6,350 nucleotides of DNA, from positions 1 through 6,350 of the forward strand of contig JAITAZ010000398.1 in the NCBI GenBank assembly GCA_031283825.1, given 5' to 3'. Both the position numbers and the translations under genes were made by a program. Shown in pieces: positions 1 to 5,905 of this stretch. The DNA comes from Planctomycetaceae bacterium (GTDB lineage Bacteria; Planctomycetota; Planctomycetia; Pirellulales; Thermoguttaceae). The notes below the pieces were generated by a model. The model had not been told where the DNA came from and ran no database searches. It was given only the letters and a program-made list of their open reading frames with translations. Position 1 is the stretch's first letter; every line of letters starts with the position of its first letter.

Positions 1-113
1 AAACAATGTAATCCAATCGAGACCAATACAATTGTAGCCAGTACAAACTAGGCAAAAAATCCACAACCAGCCTAGACATAAAAACTTCGCAAAATATACC
101 ACTCGAACTTCGG
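1..113. other. Left edge, no gene assigned with confidence
   Basis: Two incomplete reading frames touch the left edge. On the plus strand, frame 1 is open for 16 codons and ends at TAG 49-51 (tail ends IVASTN). On the minus strand, an ATG at 79-77 opens a frame that runs off the window (begins MSRLVVDFLP), with only a weak GAAG as ribosome site. Both are too short to judge. An inverted repeat CTAGGC (48-53) / GCCTAG (70-75) with a 16-nt loop overlaps the plus-strand stop codon. It would fit a weak hairpin at the end of a rightward gene, but no T-run follows it. Confidence 0.3.
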
Positions 114-221
114 TTTAAATCAAAATTTAATTTTTAAAAAACTTCTCTGTGAACTCTGTGAACTCTGTGAACTCTGTGTTCTCTGTGGTTTAAAATAAAT
201 TTTTAATTTTTAGAGATTCCC
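114..221 (+). repeat. Dispersed repeat A, copy 1, with a 9-bp tandem core
   Basis: This block has a twin at 2312-2403 in the same orientation. Its left part is an identical 28-bp AT-rich stretch (114-141 and 2312-2339). The middle is a tandem 9-bp repeat, CTCTGTGAA, with five units here (145-188), the fourth reading CTCTGTGTT and the last ending CTCTGTGG. The right end is TTAGAGATTCCC (210-221). Between tandem and right end, TTTAAAAT (189-196) can pair with ATTTTTAG (206-213). There is no reading frame. It lies about 230 bp upstream of the activator gene. Its function is unknown; a mobile or passively amplified intergenic repeat is the simplest reading. Confidence 0.85.
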
Positions 222-452
222 AATTGACATTCCTTGATTTTAAAATTGCTCTTGCGTTAAGATTCTATAATTGTTATTCTATTCGTAATAGAGCAATCAA
301 AAGTTATGGATAAATTCAAGGGCGGAATAATTAAACTGTTTAATTAAATACTTTATAAAATTTATTAACGCAAATTTTTTTGTGTGAATTGTCGTTAATA
401 TCTTGTTGAAAAAAATTTTTTCAATAGCGATCAAAGCCGGTAGGTGAAATCA
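222..452 (+). promoter_or_regulatory. Upstream region of the sigma-54 activator gene
   Basis: No convincing gene lies here. A perfect -10-like TATAAT is at 266-271, but no good -35 sits at the right distance. The motif CGTTAA occurs three times: TTGCGTTAA (252-260), its exact inverse TTAACGCAA (365-373), and CGTTAATA (393-400). The last two form a perfect 8-bp inverted repeat, TATTAACG (363-370) / CGTTAATA (393-400), with 22 bp between the arms. These are candidate binding sites for a regulator, possibly the activator itself. That role is inference, because AT-rich DNA produces such matches by chance. No -24/-12 sigma-54 promoter is recognisable. Confidence 0.3.
406..424. promoter_or_regulatory. 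Perfect AT-rich palindrome before the activator gene
   Basis: TTGAAAAAAATTTTTTCAA is a perfect palindrome with 9-bp arms around a single central A. It ends 28 bp before the preferred ATG at 453. Its position fits an operator that could block transcription or initiation. The A-run/T-run junction could also be simply bent or flexible DNA. No regulator can be assigned. Confidence 0.3.
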
Positions 453-1715
453 ATGTTTGCAGACGATGAATTGTCAGGTAATTCAGAATCGATTCAAGGC
501 GTGCGTAAACTTATTGATCGTATTGCCGGCGTGGATTCTACTGTTGTTATTCTTGGTGAAACAGGAACAGGTAAAGAACTCGTTGCGAAATCTATTCATT
601 CGCGAAGTCCGCGTTGCGATAAACCATTTATCGCGGTCAACTGCGGCGCATTGCCCGAAAACCTAATCGAAAGCGAATTGTTCGGACATCGTAAAGGTAG
701 TTTCACCGGCGCAGACTCAAATCGAACCGGATTACTCGAAGTCGCCGACGGAGGAACTCTTTTTCTCGACGAAATCGGCGAATTACCAAAAGCCGTACAA
801 GCAAAATTGTTACGTTTTCTCGAAAATGGAGAAATCCGAAAAATCGGAGAAAACTCGCCAACACATTGCAACGTCAGAGTAATTTGCGCAACATTAAAGA
901 ATCTTGAGTCAATGGTAGCAGCTGGAGAGTTTCGCGAAGATTTATGGTTCAGAATAAACACATTCATAATCCGCTTGCCCTCGCTAAAAGAACGACTCGA
1001 CGACCTACCAGACCTGATTCGTCAACTCGTCAAACGATTTCGACCAAATTTAAATCTGGATTCAGACTCAAATCTAAAATCAAACAATTACAACAACGAC
1101 CTCTCCGACATCCTAACAAAACAAGCATTCAAAAGATTAAATGAATACGAATGGCCCGGAAATATCAGACAATTAGCAAATACTTTAGAACATGCTCTGG
1201 TTCTATCCGACAAACTACCAATCGACGTCGATTCGCTGCCTGAACTATTAGATAATCGCAATGCCGCTGAAAATACCGGAACAATCTTAATTCAAGACCG
1301 AAACGCAGACGCAAGACCAGAAGTTTGCAAAAATGCAATCGATTCATCCGTAATAATTCAACAAACAACTCAAAACAAACAACAAAATTTAACGTCAAAA
1401 AATTCAATCTCAAAAGAATCAAAGCCAAAAGATTCATTGTCCAGACTCGCAGCGAATTTATCCGCCTTTGATCCCTCAATTGATTCCGCAAAAATTCCGC
1501 CAACTTCAATTTCAACGTCAACTTCAACTTCAACTTCAACGCCGACAGATGATTCAAATTCAGACGATTTATCAAATCCAACTCTACCGACGTCTTTACG
1601 CGAATTAGAATCAAAAGCAATCACAGAAGCCCTGCAAAGAAACGACGGAAATAAAGTTAAAGCCGCAGAAGAATTAGGAATCAGCCTAAAAACGCTTTAC
1701 AATAAATTAAAGTAA
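453..1715 (+). CDS. Sigma-54-dependent transcriptional activator, AAA+ and Fis-type HTH, no sensor domain
   Basis: This bacterial enhancer-binding protein uses ATP hydrolysis to open promoters held by sigma-54 RNA polymerase. Counted from ATG 453 (420 aa), it shows Walker A GETGTGKE (35-42), the sigma-54 contact loop GSFTGA (82-87, a Ser variant of GAFTGA), Walker B GTLFLDE (101-107), the arginine-finger region REDLWFR (161-167) and sensor [10 protein letters not shown] (234-241). A Fis-type helix-turn-helix follows at about 381-420. There is no receiver, GAF or PAS domain: the AAA+ core starts almost at the N-terminus, as in PspF, so activity must be controlled by a partner or by expression. 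A low-complexity Asn/Ser/Thr/Lys linker (about 270-380), including an (ST)n tract, separates core and HTH and is unusually long. ATG 453 is preferred because TAGGTG (441-446) is a fair ribosome site for it; GTG 444 in the same frame is possible (423 aa). Target genes are unknown. Confidence 0.93.
   Translation: MFADDELSGNSESIQGVRKLIDRIAGVDSTVVILGETGTGKELVAKSIHSRSPRCDKPFIAVNCGALPENLIESELFGHRKGSFTGADSNRTGLLEVADGGTLFLDEIGELPKAVQAKLLRFLENGEIRKIGENSPTHCNVRVICATLKNLESMVAAGEFREDLWFRINTFIIRLPSLKERLDDLPDLIRQLVKRFRPNLNLDSDSNLKSNNYNNDLSDILTKQAFKRLNEYEWPGNIRQLANTLEHALVLSDKLPIDVDSLPELLDNRNAAENTGTILIQDRNADARPEVCKNAIDSSVIIQQTTQNKQQNLTSKNSISKESKPKDSLSRLAANLSAFDPSIDSAKIPPTSISTSTSTSTSTPTDDSNSDDLSNPTLPTSLRELESKAITEALQRNDGNKVKAAEELGISLKTLYNKLK
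1501..1542 (+). repeat. Hexanucleotide microsatellite inside the activator gene
   Basis: Degenerate tandem TTCAAC-type hexamers encode the Ser-Thr repeat of the linker between AAA+ core and HTH. Because the unit is six bases, gain or loss of units would change linker length by two residues without shifting the frame. Confidence 0.8.
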
Positions 1716-1808
1716 CCGTTCTGTAGAATTTTTTAAACGGATAATTTCCTATGCACTTTCAGGGCTTATGAAATTTTTCTCTCGTGCGTGAACGGTTACA
1801 TTTTTTTT
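1712..1808 (+). terminator. Possible terminator formed by inverted GTGAACGGTTAC repeats
   Basis: GTAACCGTTC (1712-1721) and GAACGGTTAC (1790-1799) form a perfect 10-bp stem, followed by one A and eight T residues (1801-1808). GCAC (1753-1756) and GTGC (1784-1787) could extend the pairing just inside. Stem plus T-run resembles a rho-independent terminator for the activator gene. The 68-nt loop and modest GC content are atypical, so this may be only a repeat pair. The left arm overlaps the gene's TAA stop (1713-1715). Confidence 0.35.
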
Positions 1809-2025
1809 AGAGGACATTGGGGACGTTCTTGTTTACAATCTGGGATTAATGGCTCGGGGGAATAAAACTGAAAAAAAATCTCTCTTTTAAAAAGGCTGTT
1901 TTTTTCTATTGAGTCGTTAATCATGGTTTTTAAATTAGTGTGTCCCCAGTGTCCCCTAAGTTCCCAATGTCCCCAATGTCCCCCCAAAAAATAATATGGT
2001 TTTTAAAAATACCGTAACCGTTCAC
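1788..2025. repeat. Nested inverted-repeat block with GTCCCC/GGGGAC motifs
   Basis: Outer arms are GTGAACGGTTAC (1788-1799) and its exact inverse GTAACCGTTCAC (2014-2025). Inside lie GGACATTGGGGAC (1812-1824) and its exact inverse GTCCCCAATGTCC (1969-1981). The right inner side also carries repeated TGTCCCC-type units (1941-1985). The interior has no credible gene; the minus-strand frame across it encodes a Gly-His-Trp repeat produced by the GTCCCC units. The arrangement looks like a small non-autonomous element or the relic of one. A link to REP-like elements mobilised by IS200/IS605-type transposases is possible but is only a guess. Confidence 0.6.
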
Positions 2026-2065
2026 GATTTTTAAATTCCGAATTTAAAAACTCGTGAACGGTTAC
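2014..2065. repeat. Long near-perfect palindrome of two facing GTGAACGGTTAC units
   Basis: The left arm (2014-2037) and right arm (2041-2065) are inverse copies that differ by a single extra base, with only a few bases at the centre (CCG at 2038-2040). Each outer end is the 12-bp core GTAACCGTTCAC / GTGAACGGTTAC, and the inner part is AT-rich. The right half (2036-2065) recurs almost exactly at 6149-6177. As RNA it would fold into a stable hairpin from either strand, and it lies between convergent genes. It could therefore help end transcription in both directions, although it lacks the usual GC stem and T-run. Confidence 0.75.
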
Positions 2066-2072
2066 AATTTAT

Positions 2073-2289
2073 TAACTCATGTTACGCACTTGTTGCCCCA
2101 GATCAGGTAGGCAACCGCCGACTCAGGTAGGCGACCTTTCGCCGAAAGGTCGCGTTGCCGAAGGCAACGATAAAATGGATTCGACAATAATTAAAATCAT
2201 ATCGGATTTACCGTCGGCTAACGCCGATGCGACCTTTCGGCGAAAGGTCGCCTACCTGATTGGGGGTAGCAAGTGCGTAACATGAGTTA
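2073..2289. mobile_element. MITE-like element with 20-bp perfect terminal inverted repeats
   Basis: The ends are perfect 20-bp inverted repeats (2073-2092 and 2270-2289; TAACTCATGTTACGCACTTG and inverse). The similarity continues imperfectly inward through an AGGTAGGCGACC stretch. Each half carries its own hairpin: GCGACCTTTCG / CGAAAGGTCGC at 2131-2153 and again at 2229-2251. A third hairpin, CGTTGCC / GGCAACG, is at 2153-2169. TCAGGTAGGC is directly repeated at 2103 and 2123. If the ends are drawn at AACTC/GAGTT, the flanks read ATT on both sides (2071-2073 and 2289-2291), a possible 3-bp target duplication. There is no transposase, so it would depend on one supplied elsewhere. It is richer in GC than the surrounding DNA. 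Confidence 0.75.
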
Positions 2290-2311
2290 TTAAAGTAAAA
2301 AAAAATATGGA

Positions 2312-2403
2312 TTTAAATCAAAATTTAATTTTTAAAAAATATTCTCTCTGTGAACTCTGTGTTCTCTGTGGCTAATAAAAAAACGAATTTATTAGAGATT
2401 CCC
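2312..2403 (+). repeat. Dispersed repeat A, copy 2
   Basis: This is a second copy of the block at 114-221. It has the same 28-bp AT-rich left part (2312-2339), three instead of five CTCTGTG units (2346-2371), and the same right end TTAGAGATTCCC (2392-2403). The segment between tandem and right end differs in sequence but forms a perfect 8-bp stem, CTAATAAA (2372-2379) / TTTATTAG (2388-2395). It starts 13 bp beyond the stop codon of the leftward oxidoreductase gene. Read on that strand, the stem could act as a weak 3' hairpin. Confidence 0.8.
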
Positions 2404-2416
2404 TTTTATGATTTTG

Positions 2417-4222
2417 TTATAGCGAGTATTCAGGTCTTTGGGTATTTATTCCTGCGGAGTTGTCTTGTGCGATTTCTACTTCGGGAGTTGCGTCGCTTAA
2501 TGGGTTAAACCATTCCTCGTTGAAGGTAACGCTCTTGCCAATGTCAGACGCAATGTTCGTTACCAACGCTATAACCGAATCGCCAAGCGCTATTTTCGGA
2601 GTACATCGCGGTTGAAGTTTTTCATCTTTGCAATCGGGATTCACTCTAATACACCACGCCCAATGTTCTAACTCTTCTTTGTATCCTCGACTTATTTCCG
2701 CTTTCGCCGCGCCGCCTACCGCCGTTTGCGCAGGACCACTCGATTGAGTGTCCAACGCCGCATCCGCTTTCGCCGCAACCTTACTGCCGCCCGAATCACC
2801 ACTACGAAATATCTCCGACTCATTCTCCGACGTCAAAACCAACGTGCCATCCGTTCCATAAACAATCTCGCCATATCCGCCAAATCCATTGCCATTGACC
2901 GTCGAATATTGAACGCAAATTTTACGCTTTTCACCCGCACGAGTTTTCGGATCATAATCCGGCGCAGGAAATTCTACCAAAGTCGTAATGTGATCATTCG
3001 CCTCACGATCAAGCTGAAATAAATTCCTGTTCGCCGAAACATGAACCTTGAGAGGATGAACTTTTTCACCTCGCGCTTTCAGACTATTTGTCTGGTCAAG
3101 ATACAAATCGTTATTCGCCGCAAGGAAAATACTCGCCGCGTCAAGCTGATGAGACCCCAACTCAACCATCAACCCGCCGCCGGTTCGACGCCAAAGCCGC
3201 CATCGCAAAAGCTCCTCCGCCGCCGGACGCTCATAAGTTTCGCCGCTGGCAGAAAATTTGCCGTCTTCGTAACCGTATTCTGCCGCCGGTTTTATCTCGC
3301 GATCAAAATATTTTCCGCCGCTTGCAAGCACGTAGTCTGCAATCTGAGCTTTTTTCTGAGCAACTTTATTCGACCATTCTTCGATCTCTGCGCCTCTTGC
3401 TTTGTTCAAGCGATCCGTCCATGATTTCAGCTCGTTGTTTAATTTTTCCGCCAACGGGTCTGTTCGTTTAACTTGAACCGGCATAGGCATTTGCCAACTG
3501 TCGTTGCCCGGCGCGTTATTTCGATGCCACTGTGCGCGAATGTAATGAATGTTGCCGATCAATCCGCGACGTATCGTGTCAACTGCTTCTTGATACAAGA
3601 TATTGTAATGTCGTTGATGTCCGGTTGCCAAATGTTTTTTTGTTTCGTAAGCGGCTCTTGCCATTTCTTTGCATTTCGCAACGCTATGACCCATTAGTTT
3701 TTCGGTCAGCACGTGCAAGCCGGCTTTCATTGCGCAAACCGCCGCCGCGTGATGCAAATGCAACGGCAAACCGATAATGATTGCTTCGATTCCGTCGGCT
3801 TTTGCGTTTTTTATTAGTTCGCGGTAATCCGTGTAAACTTTTACGTGTTTTCTTGCTTCTGATTCTGTTGACCATCCGTAAATGCTGTTTAGACCGGGTC
3901 TTGCTTTTAAGGCGGTTGGTGAATAATAGTCGCCGTAAAACGCGCGATATTGGTTGTACGGTCGAATATCTGCAATTGATTTGACCTCTATATACTCTGG
4001 GTTGATTGCGCCGAGCAACACTTGACCTTCGTCGCCTGTTCCGACAACGCCGACTCGAATCGGACGTTTACCTGTCATTGTGTACGCGCAATAAAAAGTC
4101 CCGACGCTAATCGCCGGAACGCCGACCGCAACCGCCGAACCGATAATAAACTCGCGTCGTGATAATCCTTCCAATGTTTTTGTTTCGTTTGCATTGGATT
4201 TATTGTCTGTTTTGTCTGACAT
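2417..4222 (-). CDS. Tat-exported Gfo/Idh/MocA-family oxidoreductase
   Basis: This is a predicted NAD(P)-dependent dehydrogenase of the glucose-fructose oxidoreductase / inositol dehydrogenase family; the substrate cannot be read from sequence, though sugars or polyols are usual. A twin-arginine signal SRREF (21-25) precedes a hydrophobic stretch (26-48), so export in folded form is expected. No clear AxA cleavage site is seen, so it may stay anchored. The Rossmann fold begins at about 56 with G58xxG61xG63xxG66. The family EKP motif appears as EKL (174-176). The GGG...E.G.H..D segment (348-361, with H358 and D361) matches the conserved active-site region, Glu replacing the usual Asp at 354. 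Two additions enlarge it to 601 aa against roughly 350-450 in simpler members: a charged helical insert (about 254-300) and an Ala/Gly/Ser-rich linker (about 473-510). The 28 bases before ATG 4222 contain no Shine-Dalgarno sequence. The start is nonetheless supported by correct spacing of the Tat signal. Confidence 0.92.
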   Translation of the reverse strand: MSDKTDNKSNANETKTLEGLSRREFIIGSAVAVGVPAISVGTFYCAYTMTGKRPIRVGVVGTGDEGQVLLGAINPEYIEVKSIADIRPYNQYRAFYGDYYSPTALKARPGLNSIYGWSTESEARKHVKVYTDYRELIKNAKADGIEAIIIGLPLHLHHAAAVCAMKAGLHVLTEKLMGHSVAKCKEMARAAYETKKHLATGHQRHYNILYQEAVDTIRRGLIGNIHYIRAQWHRNNAPGNDSWQMPMPVQVKRTDPLAEKLNNELKSWTDRLNKARGAEIEEWSNKVAQKKAQIADYVLASGGKYFDREIKPAAEYGYEDGKFSASGETYERPAAEELLRWRLWRRTGGGLMVELGSHQLDAASIFLAANNDLYLDQTNSLKARGEKVHPLKVHVSANRNLFQLDREANDHITTLVEFPAPDYDPKTRAGEKRKICVQYSTVNGNGFGGYGEIVYGTDGTLVLTSENESEIFRSGDSGGSKVAAKADAALDTQSSGPAQTAVGGAAKAEISRGYKEELEHWAWCIRVNPDCKDEKLQPRCTPKIALGDSVIALVTNIASDIGKSVTFNEEWFNPLSDATPEVEIAQDNSAGINTQRPEYSL

Positions 4223-4408
4223 TTTATTTTTATATTTGTAAAAATTTTATGGTTTTTGTTGATATTTTAAAAGATTTTTTTAAGGGACATTTTGGTTTAA
4301 ATCTTATTTATTGAAAAGACTCAAGAACGACATTTTTTGAGTTTTTAATTTCCGATTCAAACAACGACGTTTCTAATGTCCTTTAAAAAAACTACGACTG
4401 AATATTTA
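4223..4408 (-). promoter_or_regulatory. Gap between the DoxX-like and oxidoreductase genes, with inverted repeat
   Basis: This AT-rich 186-bp spacer lies between two same-strand genes. An inverted repeat with 16 of 17 matching positions joins 4275-4291 (ending AAGGGACATT) and 4375-4391 (starting AATGTCCTTT). Inside it, ACTCAA (4319-4324) and TTGAGT (4337-4342) form a small hairpin. On the minus strand the large arms would bracket an 83-nt loop and end in a purine-rich A-run rather than a T-run, so this is not a standard terminator. It could be a processing or regulatory structure, or a small element. No strong promoter for the oxidoreductase gene is evident. Confidence 0.4.
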
Positions 4409-5599
4409 CTAATTTTTTGCTTCGTTTTTTTCGGGATTTTTTTCTGGATTTTTTTCTGATTTGCAGCAGCTACAGCAGCATCCGGTGAAATATTTTCCGA
4501 GTAATTTTTTTCCGAAGCAGTTCCACACGTAGAAGTCTAATCCTCCCCATTTTCCTGCGCCTATAATAGCGATGACGAGGAGTCCGACTAATTCGACGGC
4601 GTCTTTGCTGATGAATAAGAAATTTCCAACGGCGGAGGGTAGTGGCGGATAGTATCCGGGAACTGGCCATGTTGTTAAAATGACGCAAGTCAAAAATGCG
4701 ATTGCGCCTAATGCTGCGAGTCTAGTGCAAAATCCGATCATTAGGCAGATTCCTATTGCGGTTAAACCGTAAGTTACGGCGAGGTCGAGTAGTCTCATTT
4801 GAGAGTTTGCGACTGGATTTGGAATCCATGCTTTTTCTGGATTTGTTATGATTTCGCCGTTTTCTCCGCCGAGTTTCGGATCGATGATGCGGGCGATATC
4901 TGATTGAAGAGAGTTACTGAGATTATCGAGAGTTGCGATCCATCTTTCTGCTTCGGAGCGATATTTCATCATTTCGTCCCATCGTCTTTTTTTCTCGAAT
5001 GTGGTGTCGTTTTGGACTGATTTAGTTTTTTCTTTGTATCGAGTCAGACTAGCTTGTGATGCGAGAATTTCTTTTTCTTGTAATTCTGCGCCGGTTCGTA
5101 GTGAATCGAGGTATTGGTTGTAGATCGACTCAATTTCGTATTTTTGATTTGCTTTTAGTTGAGATTCGTCGATTTCGTCGTCTCCGTCGATTTCGTTTGA
5201 TTTTTTATTGTCTGGTTTTTGTGCGGTGATATTATCGAGTTTATGTTTTTTGAGAAACTTTTGGTAGTAGTTATCCCAAGCTTTTTCGTAAACGGGAAAA
5301 GTTTTCCGTTTTTCTGTTTTGACAATTTCTTTTCCGTCTTTAGTTGATTTTGATTCGACGTCGATTTCGGCGATAACTAATCTTTGTGTTCCGTTAATGT
5401 CTGGCAGCATCCAGTAGAATAATTCTGCTGTTGGTCCTTTGGCGATTCCCAAGAACCCTTTTGATGAAAAATCTGCGGCGGGATCGAATTTATGAATCCC
5501 TTCGTAGAAATAGTGCCATCCGATAACGATTCGCAAGAGAACTAAGCATATTACGGCACACAAACAAATGCCGGTTTTTGAATTTTTACAGACGCTCAA
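4409..5599 (-). CDS. DoxX-like membrane protein with long extracytoplasmic coiled-coil insert and Cys-rich tail
   Basis: This is a predicted four-helix membrane protein of the DoxX/DoxD type; some relatives act in quinone-linked electron transfer, but the role here is unknown. TM1 (about 11-27) is followed by a GWHYFYEGIHKF segment (27-38), typical of the family. A hydrophilic insert of some 200 residues (about 70-265) includes Lys/Glu-rich helices likely to form a coiled coil (about 145-225). Then come TM2 (271-290), TM3 (293-311), a WPVPGYYPPLP loop and TM4 (333-348). Positive charges place both ends in the cytoplasm and the insert outside. The C-terminus has a cysteine cluster CCCSCC (374-379) and an NPEK repeat. 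At 396 aa it is more than twice the usual DoxX length of about 130-180. The start is TTG at 5599, backed by AGGAG (5610-5606) six bases upstream. It lies 186 bp upstream of the oxidoreductase gene on the same strand, so the two may share a transcript. Confidence 0.85.
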   Translation of the reverse strand: MSVCKNSKTGICLCAVICLVLLRIVIGWHYFYEGIHKFDPAADFSSKGFLGIAKGPTAELFYWMLPDINGTQRLVIAEIDVESKSTKDGKEIVKTEKRKTFPVYEKAWDNYYQKFLKKHKLDNITAQKPDNKKSNEIDGDDEIDESQLKANQKYEIESIYNQYLDSLRTGAELQEKEILASQASLTRYKEKTKSVQNDTTFEKKRRWDEMMKYRSEAERWIATLDNLSNSLQSDIARIIDPKLGGENGEIITNPEKAWIPNPVANSQMRLLDLAVTYGLTAIGICLMIGFCTRLAALGAIAFLTCVILTTWPVPGYYPPLPSAVGNFLFISKDAVELVGLLVIAIIGAGKWGGLDFYVWNCFGKKLLGKYFTGCCCSCCKSEKNPEKNPEKNEAKN

Positions 5600-5605
5600 G
5601 TGAAA

Positions 5606-5610
5606 CTCCT
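5606..5610 (-). promoter_or_regulatory. Ribosome binding site deciding the TTG start
   Basis: AGGAG on the minus strand sits six bases before TTG 5599. No ATG or GTG in this frame lies near it, and the next in-frame Met falls after TM1, so TTG is the credible start. It contrasts with the oxidoreductase gene, which lacks any such site. Confidence 0.75.
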
Positions 5611-5645
5611 AATACTTTTTTTTGAAAGTAAATTGTTAAGGGTTA

Positions 5646-5668
5646 AATCGCGAATTAAATTTGCGATT
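5646..5668. promoter_or_regulatory. Palindrome upstream of the DoxX-like gene, candidate operator
   Basis: AATCGCGAATT (5646-5656) and AATTTGCGATT (5658-5668) are inverse with 10 of 11 positions matching around a single central A. The site lies 47-69 bp upstream of the TTG start. That fits an operator in or just downstream of the promoter, or a leader hairpin. The cognate regulator is unknown. Confidence 0.4.
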
Positions 5669-5905
5669 GTTTTTTGTTTATTACGATCTACTCTATGCGG
5701 TGAAAATTGTAAGTTGACAAATATACGTTTTCGATTAAAAACGCAATTCGTGAAAAAGTCTATTGACTTAAAAAATTGTAATTGCAAATTTCAATGACAC
5801 AACTTGCGTTACAAATCTCAAGTCAAAAAACAGACCAGCGATTGTACACGCTTTTGCAATAAATAACATGAGGGGGGGAAATGTAGAAATTCGAGTCTAT
5901 ATATA
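5669..5905. other. AT-rich region with no gene
   Basis: No credible gene is seen on either strand. On the minus strand a TATATT hexamer (5728-5723) could be a -10 element for the DoxX-like gene, with only a poor -35 (TTGCGT, 15-bp spacing). On the plus strand TTGACA (5714-5719) is followed 16 bp later by TAAAAA (5736-5741), but nothing downstream is coding. A small hairpin AAGTC/GACTT (5756-5769) and a run of seven G (5872-5878) are the other notable features. Confidence 0.5.

Noticed and set aside
145..188. Tandem CTCTGTG units considered as a CRISPR array
   Set aside because: Units are 9 bp and directly adjacent with no spacers, and no cas genes are present.
224..229. TTGACA considered as a -35 element for the activator gene
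   Set aside because: No acceptable -10 hexamer lies 16-18 bp downstream; the TATAAT at 266 is too far away.
306..347. 13-residue frame MDKFKGGIIKLFN upstream of the activator
   Set aside because: Very short and without a ribosome site; nothing indicates a leader peptide.
1796..1987. Minus-strand 63-codon frame with Gly-His-Trp repeats
   Set aside because: The repeat peptide is produced by tandem GTCCCC-type units in an inverted-repeat block; there is no ribosome site and no domain.
2079..2285. Plus-strand 68-codon frame within the MITE-like element
   Set aside because: It lies wholly inside inverted-repeat DNA, starts and stops in the terminal repeats, and has no ribosome site or recognisable domain.
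3247..3261. TGGCAGAAAATTTGC, a match to the sigma-54 -24/-12 promoter spacing
   Set aside because: It lies inside the oxidoreductase coding sequence on the opposite strand with no gene downstream on that strand; a chance match is likely.
3041..3471. Long plus-strand frames opposite the oxidoreductase gene
   Set aside because: They are antisense shadows of a well-supported family gene and encode Arg-rich low-information peptides.
5596..5787. Minus-strand 63-codon frame whose TGA overlaps the TTG start of the DoxX-like gene
   Set aside because: The TTGA overlap suggests translational coupling, but its own start is a TTG without any ribosome site, the peptide is low-information, and it spans the palindrome and likely promoter region.
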